A DNA stretch of 20,324 nucleotides from Zygnema cylindricum (GCA_037447655.1 JBBHKE010002487.1:1-20324); one strand, 5' to 3'. Positions 9,146 to 17,844 are shown, numbered from the stretch's first letter. Made by a program: numbers and translations. The notes: generated by a model from the sequence alone, not told the origin.

Positions 9146-9425
9146 GCGACGATAATTTGTCGTCGCATGACACTAATTTAGCGGCGAAAAAACATTATTA
9201 TCATAGCTGACAAAGCAGAGGCTATGTCGTCGCTAAATGGAATTTAGCGACGACACATCATCGTTATCATATTTGAGAAAGTAAAGTATGTTTTGTCGCT
9301 AGAAGGAATTTCAGCGACAAAACAACGTTCTCACCATCTCCGACAAAGCAGAGTCTGTCGTCGCTGAATTCAATCATGGAACCATTTGTGGAAACCTTTC
9401 AGCGCCGAGGTTAATTCGTCGTTGA
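9146..9425. repeat. Hairpin-rich subterminal repeat array, period 63-67 bp
   Basis: Three related units start near 9192, 9255 and 9322 (ACATTATTATCAT, ACATCATCGTTATCAT, ACAACGTTCTCACCAT), followed by GACAAAGCAGAG-type words and a CGTCGCT palindrome. At 9226-9254 GTCGTCGCTAAAT faces ATTTAGCGACGAC across three bases, a perfect 13-bp stem. At 9290-9323 GTTTTGTCGCT faces AGCGACAAAAC. At 9146-9166 GCGACGA faces TCGTCGC. AGCGCCGAGG near 9402 and TTCGTCGTTG near 9416 continue the pattern. Such arrays often mark subterminal transposase-binding regions, so a transposon end may lie close to 9430. Confidence 0.75.
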
Positions 9426-9429
9426 TCCA

Positions 9430-10227
9430 GACAGTTTGAGTTTTTAAATTGCATGGATATAAATTTTATTGTGATCAAATAACATCCTTAATCCTATGTC
9501 GAGAATCTCATTCTCGCTAGACTGAAACCATTAATACAGTAATGAAAATCAAACCAAAATATTTCATGCAGGAAAATCAAAGATGAAAAATATGCGGTCT
9601 GAAGTAAAAAATACAAATAAAATTCATATTTTGAGCATATACAGATGTCCACAACGAAAACATGCAAGTTACATGAAATATATTTTAATGCGATAATATC
9701 AACGAAACAACATGAAAGCAATTATAAAACACACAATGAATAGAAAATACACCAAAAGTTGACACAAATACGAGCATTCATTAAAACAATGGGAAAAGAA
9801 ATGCGTCAATTTTATATTTCATGGTAAACTCTGTTTACAATGTTGAACTACAACAAATAATTAACTAAGGCCTATTAATCTGCAGTAGTCAACAAAGCTC
9901 TAAATAGTCATGAAGTATTAACGTTTCTGCTTGTAAGTAGGAAATCCTCTAAAAATAATTTTAAAAACCTTCATATTTTACACACACTAACTAAGTATCC
10001 CCCATCCGTGATAAAAATAAAGATCCATGGAAAGCTCCTAACGGTATACTCCATGCGCCTTCGTACGGTCCAATACCTTCAACATGATATTTTATTCTTC
10101 CCTATATCGCATGTTTCCGTGGGGTGCTGTACAATACAACCGGCCGTCGGATATATCCTCATCATCGATGACAATTCATAATACATAAGAAAAAAAATAT
10201 ATAACAGATTAGTACGGGGTAGGTGGA
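9430..10227. other. No gene seen
   Basis: AT-rich DNA with A-rich runs on the plus strand. The longest frame (75 codons, minus strand, 9494-9721) is compositionally T-driven and resembles nothing I know. No TIR, tandem repeat or splice structure noticed. Confidence 0.5.
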
Positions 10228-10515
10228 TTTGAAAAATATTACGTGAAAAAGAAGAAGAACAGAGAGTGACACAGAACGAAAACGAGAATAACATAGGAAA
10301 AAAACCACTCTCAAAGAAAAGCAGAGAAAGGATATGAGACAGAAAGAGGGAGAGAGAGAAACTGGAAAGAAGTGAACAAGAGAAAAGGGTAGGGAGGGTT
10401 AATGGGAAGAAATATGGGAGATGGAAAATTCGTAGAGAGAGAGATTAAAGGATAGAGAGGAAGAGAAAATGAAAGCGGAAGAACAAAGAGGTAAAAAGCG
10501 CAAGAGAGATGATTA
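10228..10515 (+). repeat. Purine-rich tract
   Basis: Almost all bases on the plus strand are A or G, in irregular GAGA/AAGA/GGGA runs without a fixed period. Minus-strand frames here (Leu/Ser/Pro-rich) merely reflect this composition. The tract could adopt triplex or stiff DNA structure; no function is shown. Confidence 0.6.
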
Positions 10516-11379
10516 AACATGCTGGGCTGCGCACTTACCAATGATTTCATAATAATCCCGGAAATACATAGCGACGATGTTGGCCCAACCACTATTGTTG
10601 TTCCTCTATATTACGTTCCAAACGCATGCCGCTGTAAACCCTAGAGGGAGCCATAGTCTACTGGATGCCGCTAGATTAAAGGAGGCGGCGGGGCGATGAC
10701 ACGCATCCTGCCAAAAAAATGGCGACGTTGTGTAAAAATGCATATCCGAGATTGTAAAGCATGCCGTCAAAAAATGAGGATGTGGTTGAGATTTGTTTGA
10801 CCACAAAATCCATTTTTTGAGTTCAGTCCGCATATGCCGCTAGTTTGTACCAATTCTCGTTTTCAAGGCGCTACGTTTTTTCAATTCTAAATTTTGTAAA
10901 TTCACTCTAATGTGTACACAATATGACACTAATTTGTTGTTGTTTTTTGAAACATAACCCATTTTAGAATAAAATATAACTCTAATATGCGTCTCGTTCG
11001 TTTAAAGGTCTGGTATTACCATTATGTACCCTCAAAAACCCTTTAATAATGTAAACATGTATACTATTAATCTCGCAGGATCCGAAATAGAGTTAAAGGG
11101 GCATTGTATTAGACTTAGCTTTCTTCAACTATCAACATGTGTAAGTGTGCAACACTGCGTTTATGTAACATGGACAGTTTTTAGCATGTGCACACGTTAT
11201 CAGTTCACACTGACACACACAAAAACGAACTTCTAAATGTATGCGAACGCCTATTTTTGAAACTGGATTCCGTTATTTTTCTAAGCGCAGCTCTGTATGC
11301 GACCGACATAAGTTAACCAGTATTTCCGTACTGATTTCTGTAACGAAGTACACTGCTGTACGAACAAACAATTTTCGTA
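10516..11379. other. No gene; MITE-like words in the right half
   Basis: 10516-10870 shows nothing recognisable. From about 10880 words typical of family B interiors appear (CACTCTAATG, GACACTAATTTG, AACTCTAATATG, GTATTAGAC), so part may be decayed element DNA linked to the TIR at 12393. No boundaries can be drawn. Confidence 0.35.
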
Positions 11380-12393
11380 CACCACACTATTAATGAATAC
11401 AGTACGGTCATTCCATTGACGCTATTTTACTAGAACCGTAATTAATGTCAAAGATAAATTAGATTCAATCCATGTATTTCGGGTATCAATGTCAAATTTC
11501 TGGGGTGCCGATATAGCGTACATAAGACTAATAACAGTGTTGGGTATCGGGTAAATTCATATCGCGATAATCTCGATATTCGATATATCGAATATCGATC
11601 GAGGAGAATTCTCGATATATCGTACCGCGACCAACATAAATCATCGCGATATATATCGCGATATATACTATTTTTTAAATTTAATATTTTTATTTTTTTA
11701 TACGATATGTTATTTTTGCGAAAAAGTCAAATTGTCTAATACGCCACGTACGCCGTGATTTTCGTTCCGTGACTTAAAGGTAGACGCCGCAAAATGTAAC
11801 CGACAAAAATTACTAATTATGTAATTCTAATGATTGCTTTTTTGGGGTATGGTTACACGAGGAGGTCTCTGTAATAGTACGGACAGCAAGATTTATGTAT
11901 TACAGAAGCATCGGGTACATCGCGTATCTTTTCTAAATAAGTTTTACATACGTGTAATGATATGAATGGTTCCACGTAAGCTGACTATCAAATCTCAAAA
12001 ATCATCAAACATCTAGAAACATACCTTTTTCGTATGGAAAATCGTACTTGCGTTTGATGTACGTGTACTTCACAAGTGTACCTCGTCAATGTACCTCAGA
12101 GATCTCTTCACTCCGCTGACTTTCACGAAAAAACCGTATTTCTTTCCGGCAAAGATTTTACAGTCACAATGTCCGAAGTCACGAGGCTTTGAAAACCTGT
12201 GGGATTATTATTATTATTATTTTTTTTTAGCTTCGATATATCGACGATACGATATATCGGAGATATATCGCGATGATTTGAAATTCGATATATCGAAGCG
12301 ATATATCGAATATTGGGTACCTAAAATTCGATATATATCGAATATCGGCAATGGGTCCTCGATACCCAACACTACTAATAACGATTCACGGTG
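11380..12393. mobile_element. TIR element split by an hAT-like insertion
   Basis: The right end CTAATAACGATTCACGGTG (12375-12393, then TA) is a good copy of the shared TIR. It is cut off from its body by the hAT-like element at 11536-12373. The same bases, ACTAATAAC, stand on both sides of the insertion, so removing it joins the TIR to DNA ending at 11535. The matching left end may be CACCACACTATTAATGA at 11380 (TA at 11378-11379), giving an original element of about 167 bp. A more distant left end, even 2327, is possible. Confidence 0.4.
11536..12373. mobile_element. Non-autonomous hAT-like element, 838 bp
   Basis: Termini AGTGTTGGGTATCG and CGATACCCAACACT are perfect 14-bp inverted repeats. 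They are bordered by 9-bp direct repeats ACTAATAAC (11527-11535 and 12374-12382); an 8-bp duplication with a terminal C (CAGTGTTGGG) reads equally well and is the hAT pattern. Clusters of TCGATATATCG and ATATCGCGATAT palindromes fill the first 130 and last 150 bases, as expected for hAT subterminal binding sites. The middle has no ORF of useful length. It needs a transposase from elsewhere. Confidence 0.85.
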
Positions 12394-12426
12394 TAGTTTC
12401 CATCAGCGACAAAGTGGGATACCGTA

Positions 12427-12644
12427 CACCTTGCATCGCTATTAGTGTTTATATTTTATTTCCACTAAAAACATCTTTTCTCCGTACACACATGTTCAAT
12501 TTTCGGTGGGAGACCCGCCAATCGGAAGATGAGAATCCTAGCTTTCAATCGCAGCCGTCAGATAAATATTCTGACGACTGTGTACGGAGAAAAGATGTTT
12601 TAAATTGGAAAAAAAAACATTAACACTAATAGCGATACGAGGTG
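12427..12644. mobile_element. Palindromic MITE, family A (copy 3, best preserved)
   Basis: The 218-bp element is bounded by TA (12425-12426 and 12645-12646). Left CACCTTGCATCGCTATTAGTG and right CACTAATAGCGATACGAGGTG are near-perfect TIRs. Further in, AAAACATCTTTTCTCCGTAC and its complement GTACGGAGAAAAGATGTTTT form a second inverted repeat. The roughly 60 bases between the arms are not palindromic and contain CCCGCCAATCGGA and CTTTCAATCGCAGCCGTCAG, which recur in the copies at 14897 and 17845. A transcript through it would fold into a long hairpin with a conserved asymmetric head. Confidence 0.85.
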
Positions 12645-12646
12645 TA

Positions 12647-13590
12647 CTTTCCTGGATTCCGTACGAGTCGGTACCATGCCTAACTTCTACGGAAATACAA
12701 TCTTAACTCGAATATCAATCAAGATTCTGTCAGGGTCCATGGCTCCATGCCCAAAACATTGACCGCTCGATTTTTTTTGTCTTCATCCGCAAAGCAATCG
12801 CTCCATCCAGCTCTATCGCTGGCCATCGTCCGTCACTGTCTTCGAGGAGGAGGAGGATAGCCAGCTACAGTATTCGTACACATGGACAAGACGACTGGTG
12901 CCACAATGGATGACCTCGCGGTAGCCTCGTGCCTTCGTACAGGGCGAATCCCACCAAAATCCAGCAGAAAATCCTTGCCGGGAAAAATCCTGTCCGCTCG
13001 GTTTGCCTTCCCTTCGCCTTCTTGGTTTGCCGCGCGTATTTGTCCTGCTTTTTCGGTCGTTAGAGAAGACAGCGTGGTCGTACAGTGGCATAGTACGGAC
13101 AATTCGTACAGTGATATAGCGAGTTGCACGGCTGAGAAATCTTGGACGAATGTCGGTTTGTAAAATTTGCCTTCCGCAGTACCACTCATAACAAGTCACG
13201 TAAGCGAGTTACATTACTGGCTCGATCTGATGGCAACTCGACCTGCCAGTAAACGTTCATAACCTGTGCCAGTCAGACGAAAATATCGCACCTGCCGTTC
13301 TCCAGCAAGAAAATGACGCGTGCAAATTCTTAACGGCGGCTCGATTCATTACCACAGTCACACACCGACAAAATGTCATCAAATTTTAAGGTTTTGTTTT
13401 TTCCAGGCCCATTACCTAAATATGCGTGCGAACACCGACAATTTCCATGTTCAGTTTTGAAGTTCGCAGCACTTGTACTTTACGTACAAAGCACACAAAG
13501 CAAATTTGTACCGTACTGTAATTTTGCGTAAGTTGTACACAAAGAACGTGTACGGACACGAATATAGGCCTACAAGAAGGCGAAAATAGC
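12647..13590. other. No gene recognised; GC-richer central part
   Basis: About 12800-13200 is richer in GC and has open frames on both strands (128 codons at 12813-13199 minus; 93 codons at 12882-13163 plus). They overlap each other and neither shows a motif I know. Part of a gene's exon or promoter is possible but unsupported. 13440-13560 is unusually dense in GTAC. Confidence 0.4.
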
Positions 13591-13633
13591 AAGATCAATA
13601 AAAAAAAAAAAAAAAAAAAAAAAAGATCAATAA
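13591..13633. repeat. Poly-A run between 11-bp direct repeats
   Basis: AAGATCAATAA at 13591-13601 and 13623-13633 flanks a run of 25 A (13600-13624; the run overlaps the repeat ends). This is the footprint expected when target-primed reverse transcription inserts little more than a poly-A tail and duplicates the target. Slippage and duplication could give the same picture. Confidence 0.6.
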
Positions 13634-13879
13634 TGTGAAAATATCTCCTACAAATTTGATGGAACGTATTTTCGTCGTACTTTTTAGGGTTTACGTAATT
13701 TTACATATTACGTACATATTCCATAGTCAGAAACAGAATGTAGTGTTGAAAGTTGAAACCTAACAAATAACTGCTAATATCGGTTTCGTACGCTGTGCAT
13801 CGGGCGCTCGCCGCTCGACATCTGTCGGCTATATTGCGATACACGTCATTAATTCATACGATATAGGCGCGGTAAACTA
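13634..13879. other. No gene seen
   Basis: AT-rich spacer with several GTAC and TACGTA words; nothing else recognised. Confidence 0.5.
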
Positions 13880-14405
13880 CACCGCCAATCGTTATTAGCG
13901 TTGCGTCCCACTTTTTTTTATTTTATTCTCCATTAGTGTAGTTCATTCTATTTTTTTCTTTATTCTATTTAGGGATATTTTCAGTACGTTGTCTCTTAAA
14001 TAGAGTGGTGTATGGTAAGTGTCATACCGTACATAAATGTACCTTTTTAAGTTAAAAAGTACAATAAATTAGTTTTAGTAACCGAGGACGCATGAGAAAG
14101 TGCGTTCTAAAAAGGAAATAAAACTAGGTCGTAAAAGATCTCGTTCGCACATATTCGTCCGACAGCCGCTTTTCGACCGTGTGAATGTACGATTTGTGTA
14201 CAATTTGTCATATTCTGTACGGGGACCTATATTAGTGTAAGCATGTTTGCGAACGACATTTCTTTTTTCAAAGATCCAAATTACCATAACCAAACAATTA
14301 GAATGTATGATTTTTTCCACAATTTCCAAATTCTTAAATAGCGTACACCACTGTAATTGGTTGTATACGCTAAAGAAACCTAAACGCTAATAACGATTGG
14401 CGGTG
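13880..14405. mobile_element. TIR element, family B (526 bp, perfect TIRs)
   Basis: The left CACCGCCAATCGTTATTAGC and the right GCTAATAACGATTGGCGGTG are exact inverted copies, and the match continues two or three bases inward. TA borders both sides (13878-13879, 14406-14407). The interior segment CTTAAATAGAGTGGTGTATG-to-GTACC-TTTTTAAG-TTAAAAAGTAC recurs, diverged, in the elements at 17094 and 18508 (there inverted), so these are one family. Near the right end TAGCGTA and TACGCTA form an inner hairpin. No coding capacity; probably moved by a Tc1/mariner-type enzyme. Confidence 0.85.
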
Positions 14406-14407
14406 TA

Positions 14408-14850
14408 TTGTTTCTTCATGATCGCCGATCCCAAGCGAGCTGCAGTACGGTACAGTCAGTAGCAAAGTGTATGTAGAATCTCGGTCTTTGTCCTTTTAAC
14501 CCTATACGTATGCGTCTGCGTACAAGCACCGACATTTTTTGCGTCGATGTATAAGAAATGTACTTCATTTGTACTTTGGGGGTTGCGCTTCCGTCAAACC
14601 CAAAAGCGGTCATTTCAAGGTCAATTCCAATAATTGGGCGCTTTACAGCCGTATGATTTCCCAATCATTGAAAACGACGTTTGCGTTATGCTCTCGAAAC
14701 TTCTGTGATTTGAAAATACTTGTAAAATTTTGTGACACGTGTCAATCATCTCGCAAAAGAACAAAACAGCGGAAAACCCATTGGCGGCGCTTTCGATGAG
14801 TCGATTTCGGCCATTTTTGATGTTACCGGGTGACAGATTGTACAGCTGCG
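14408..14850. other. No gene; perfect ACGT-box palindrome
   Basis: No credible ORF. TGACACGTGTCA at 14733-14744 is a perfect 12-bp palindrome around CACGTG, the G-box/E-box core bound by plant bZIP or bHLH proteins. Whether it regulates anything cannot be told, as no gene lies nearby. Confidence 0.35.
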
Positions 14851-14896
14851 CGCGTCAGCTCGCGTCAGCTCGCGTCAGCTACAGTACAGTACAGTA
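14851..14896 (+). repeat. Short tandem repeats CGCGTCAGCT x3 and ACAGT x3
   Basis: Three copies of the 10-mer CGCGTCAGCT are followed directly by ACAGTACAGTACAGTAC, which runs into the left end of the family A MITE. A GTACAG/CTGTAC-type run also sits after its right end (15136-15152), so simple repeats flank the element on both sides. Confidence 0.7.
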
Positions 14897-15134
14897 CACC
14901 GTAGATCGTAGATCGTATTCACTATTTAGCGTCAATGTTTTTTTCGTCTCTAATAACATATTTTATTCGTACACACATGTCGGATTGTGGATCTGACGGT
15001 TGCGATTGAAAGGTAGCAATCTCAGCTTCTGATTGGCGGTCTCAAATTGAAAATTGGACAAATGTGTACTCATAAAAGATGTTTTAACTTTTAAGAGACG
15101 AAAAAAACATTGACGCTAAATACTATTGATGGTG
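14897..15134. mobile_element. Palindromic MITE, family A (copy 4)
   Basis: Left CACCGTAGATCGTAGATCGT, with an apparent internal duplication of GTAGATC, pairs with right ATACTATTGATGGTG. Deeper, TAGCGTCAATG, a T-run and TCGTCTC on the left meet GAGACGA, an A-run and CATTGACGCTA on the right, a perfect stem of about 25 bp. TA precedes the left end; the right target base is mutated (TG). The core carries GACGGTTGCGATTGAAAG and CTGATTGGCGGTCTC, shared with copies at 12427 (reverse) and 17845. Confidence 0.75.
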
Positions 15135-15337
15135 TGCTGTACAGTACTGTACAGGCCACCGGGGAAAGTCACGACGTACAAAATACACGAGTGATCGTAC
15201 GTATCATGGATCCGTACGCTACAGTCACGCCCATAGCTTCGAAATGTAATTCTGTGACCTCCATTGGTACACACAATGTCCAGCTTATGTGAAGCCTATA
15301 GGATAATATATGCACTTTTGACTTTGACAATGAATAA
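15135..15337. other. No gene seen
   Basis: Begins with CTGTACAGTACTGTACAG, a GTAC palindrome, and continues as unremarkable spacer. The 60-codon frame at 15110-15292 overlaps the MITE end and is not credible. Confidence 0.4.
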
Positions 15338-15468
15338 GTCCCACCTTGGGACGCAAAAGCTCTGACCGACTACACCCCTGTGTAGCTTGGACTCCCCTGT
15401 GTCCGCTGCAAAAAGAATCACTGAAATTGCTCCCCTGAGCATTAAGTTATGGCTGACCAAAGTTGGTC
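15338..15468. repeat. Cluster of five small hairpins, three with CCCT loops
   Basis: GTCCCA-CCT-TGGGAC (15338-15352), CTACAC-CCCT-GTGTAG (15370-15385), GGACTC-CCCT-GTGTCC (15389-15404, one mismatch), GCTC-CCCT-GAGC (15429-15440) and GACCA-AAGT-TGGTC (15455-15468) follow each other within 131 bp. Stems differ in sequence while the CCCT loop is kept in three. That is the pattern of compensated, structure-conserving units, not of simple sequence repeats. No tRNA or known RNA fold is evident. Confidence 0.6.
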
Positions 15469-15583
15469 CATAAATACAAGTGCACTCTTGGAGAGAGGCT
15501 GGAAAACCAAAAAATATTCTAAGTCCTAAGCTACCTCTCTAAGCCTACTACTAAGGTACTTCGGCCAATCATAAGACTTTAAA

Positions 15584-15620
15584 GTACAAGAAGGTACAGG
15601 TACCGCTGTACTTCTTGTAC
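15584..15620. repeat. GTAC-rich near-perfect hairpin
   Basis: GTACAAGAAG(G)TACAG pairs with CTGTACTTCTTGTAC across a six-base loop: a 15-bp stem with one bulged G. It could act as a bidirectional terminator-like or cruciform structure, or be a relic of an element. No gene lies next to it. Confidence 0.65.
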
Positions 15621-15639
15621 GACCATAGTACGACATGGC

Positions 15640-16677
15640 CGTTCCGCTGACGCGTGTCAAATCCAGAGCCGTAATTGCTCCTCCCGTGATATCCGCTGTC
15701 CAACCATATGTTGCCACGTGTCATCCACCGACATCTGGTCCGCAAACCGCCAAACGGCTATTTCGGCATTCCGGCTCCACTATGAGCCGTTCGATTACAT
15801 CTGGACATTTGATTTTGTCCGTCGAAATAAAATGTTAATTCGTATATTTCGTGCGGTCCCGATTTCGTTTACATGCATAAATCGTCCCGTAATTAGATAA
15901 ATGAAATGTCCGGCGCGGTATAGCTTTAAATCAATATCGCGCCATATACGTGTATCGATTTTTTCAAGACCTACGGGATAAGGCGGAAGTCTAATTCGTA
16001 CGGCGGACATCCGGAGGTTACTAGATCAAGTCCCACAAGGGGCAGTCTATATTTTGCAAAAAAATCTGTACTTAATGATCTACCTGTCTCCTTTAGCTGC
16101 AGCAGACAGCCACGGCTACCTACAGGTCCTCAGTGACTACGATAAGTATGAGGGCTACAGTAAGTCCACAAGAAAGACTACAAAATACCTCTCTTTTCAA
16201 CACGAAAGCACTGAATTAAAAAAGCAAAACCATAAAGAATCGTACGCACGCGAACGACCTTCCCTTTCCTTTTATTTTTGTTTGGACGCGCACGTTCGAG
16301 CGGTTGTTTCACTTTCTCTCTCGCTCGCCCCCTTCCATCTCCTTCGTCAACCTCCGCCGAAAAGGCGTCAATAGACTCAAATGCCCACCTCGCCCTGCCT
16401 GCTATATCGCGCGTACTTTATTACATGTTTTTTCATTACTGGTGTTTCTTCTCCTCCTCTTCCTCCCAAGTTTATCTCTCTCTTCCCGAGTGTGCACGCA
16501 GAAAAATTGTTTTTAAGTGGGGAAAAACACAATCTTTAAAAATGGCGCCGTACTGTAGCTGATAGGAAGCGAGCAAATGCTCCAAAAAATGACATTAGGT
16601 CTGTTAAGCTATTATTATTATTATTCATCTTATTTGTATCCATGGCAATGTGCACACCCTTTACTCTGCACAACCAC
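15640..16677. other. No gene; weak tRNA-like fragment near 15976-16042
   Basis: No credible ORF. TACGGCGGACATCCGGAGG, followed by AGATCAAGTCCC (9 of 11 matches to the RNA polymerase III B box GGTTCRANNCC), looks faintly like the 3' part of a tRNA, as in tRNA-derived SINE heads. The T-stem does not pair, so it is not a functional tRNA. CCACGTGTCAT near 15714 is another ACGT box. A short ATT repeat lies at about 16610-16625. Confidence 0.25.
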
Positions 16678-16834
16678 TGCTCTCCCTCCACTTCCTCCCC
16701 CTCTCCCCTCGCCCTCCCCCCCCTTCCCCTCCCTCTCCCCTTCCCCGTGACAATCTGTCTCCCTTGGGAGAGAGAGAAGGAGAGGGAGCGAGAGAGCGAG
16801 AGGGAGAGGGGAAGGGAGGGAGAGAGGGGGAAAG
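16678..16834. repeat. Polypyrimidine-to-polypurine inverted repeat
   Basis: About 70 bases of C/T (to 16746) switch, after a 20-base spacer (GTGACAATCTGTCTCCCTTG), to about 68 bases of G/A. The arms are imperfect inverted copies; for example CCCTTCCCCT on the left meets AGGGGAAGGG on the right. The strand can fold into a long hairpin, and both halves are triplex-prone. ORFs called here on either strand are low-complexity artefacts. Confidence 0.75.
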
Positions 16835-17093
16835 CGTGAGAGTGCGGGAGAGTGTTTCCTGCTTAAGGAAAAGAAGGAAGGAACGACAATTCAAGCTGGA
16901 GGAGAGATTATGGAAGAGCTGAGGTGGACTGAAAAAAAAAAAATGAGAGAAAGAGAGAGTGAACGTAGAGGCGGCCGTACAAAAACGGAATATTTATGAA
17001 ACATTTTTACTGTACGGTAGTGTACGGCAAAATAAACCCTATTATTCCTCCGAAAAGATGAAGTATGATTGTAGAAAATAATATTTGCTACTA
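16835..17093. other. No gene seen
   Basis: Purine-rich continuation followed by AT-rich spacer with a few GTAC words. Nothing else recognised. Confidence 0.4.
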
Positions 17094-17708
17094 CATCGCG
17101 AATCGTAATTAGAGTAAATTACTCTAATTCGGTCGCTCGAAATTTCGACTGTATGACATCAAATAGAGTAAACGATTCTAATTTTTTCATTATTCTAATT
17201 TAGGTGAAGTTTAATTAACGTAAAAAATGTAATATAGTTTCGTTTTAAATAGTGTGGAGTACGGACGACGTTCGACCATGCAAAATTGTACTTTTTTAAG
17301 TAAAAATGTACAAATAATGATTTAATAGAATCGCGCTCGCACGTGAAATCACACTAAACGAAAAATCAATCACAACGAAAAAAAGCCGTTCGCATAACTC
17401 TCGTCCGTCGACAGCATCGTCGTCAGTGTGAACATTAGCTGACATTCTGCGGGACAAATAGTACTAGCGTCATAATGACGTCAATACTATACGGACTGAC
17501 AGATTTTGAACGTCTACGTAATTTAGTGTTCAAAATTTCAGCGCGGATAGTTATAGCCGACATAACCCAATATAGAGAGCTTAAATTAATTAGAGTAAAC
17601 TTACTCTTTGAAAATGTTCTATCACATAAATTAGAGTTCATTACTCTAATTGTTTTTTGTGGTTTTTTTACTCTAATTTTTTCATTACTCTAATTACGAT
17701 TCGCGGTG
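17094..17708. mobile_element. TIR element, family B (615 bp)
   Basis: Left CATCGCGAATCGTAATTAGA and right ends are inverted copies differing by one base over about 24; TA lies on both sides (17092-17093, 17709-17710). AATTAGAGT/ACTCTAATT words repeat inside both ends (for example near 17109, 17121, 17590, 17645, 17672, 17690), suggesting subterminal protein-binding sites. The TTAAATAGTGTGG and GTACTTTTTTAAGTAAAAATG interior matches the 526-bp element at 13880. Short ORFs inside are not convincing. Confidence 0.85.
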
Positions 17709-17844
17709 TACTGTACTAGAAGATGGTTGAAAAAATTGGCTTGTACCTTTTTGTTTGCCAAATCAAAAAACAAGAATCTGATTGGGCGTTTAGACTTTAG
17801 AATAGCGAGTTTGTACTTTTTACTTTGTACTTTCTCGTCCAAGG

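Larger units (their letters stand above)
3208..9430 (+). mobile_element. Pogo-like DNA transposon gene block, ends not resolved
   Basis: All parts with transposon coding capacity lie here: a broken DDE transposase and a nested ORF of unknown function, both on the plus strand. CGTCGCT/AGCGACG repeats occur before the first exon (near 3213, 3236, 3349, 3432), on both sides of the nested ORF inside the first intron (about 4420-4720 and 6480-6655), and after the last exon (about 8955-9425). No MITE-type TIR lies inside the block. I could not find a convincing TIR pair at its edges, so the coordinates mark the extent of the repeats, not proven ends. Confidence 0.5.

Noticed and set aside
8932-9425. 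CRISPR-like spaced repeats
   Set aside because: The units are adjacent or diverged, without unique spacers, in a eukaryotic transposon setting.
10079-10592. Minus-strand frames with Leu/Ser/Phe-rich translation
   Set aside because: Caused by the purine-rich tract on the plus strand.
12813-13199. 128-codon minus and 93-codon plus frames in the GC-richer part
   Set aside because: They overlap each other on opposite strands and neither shows a domain or splice support.
16642-16922. Pro/Leu- and Arg/Glu-rich frames on both strands
   Set aside because: Direct translation of the C/T and G/A runs.
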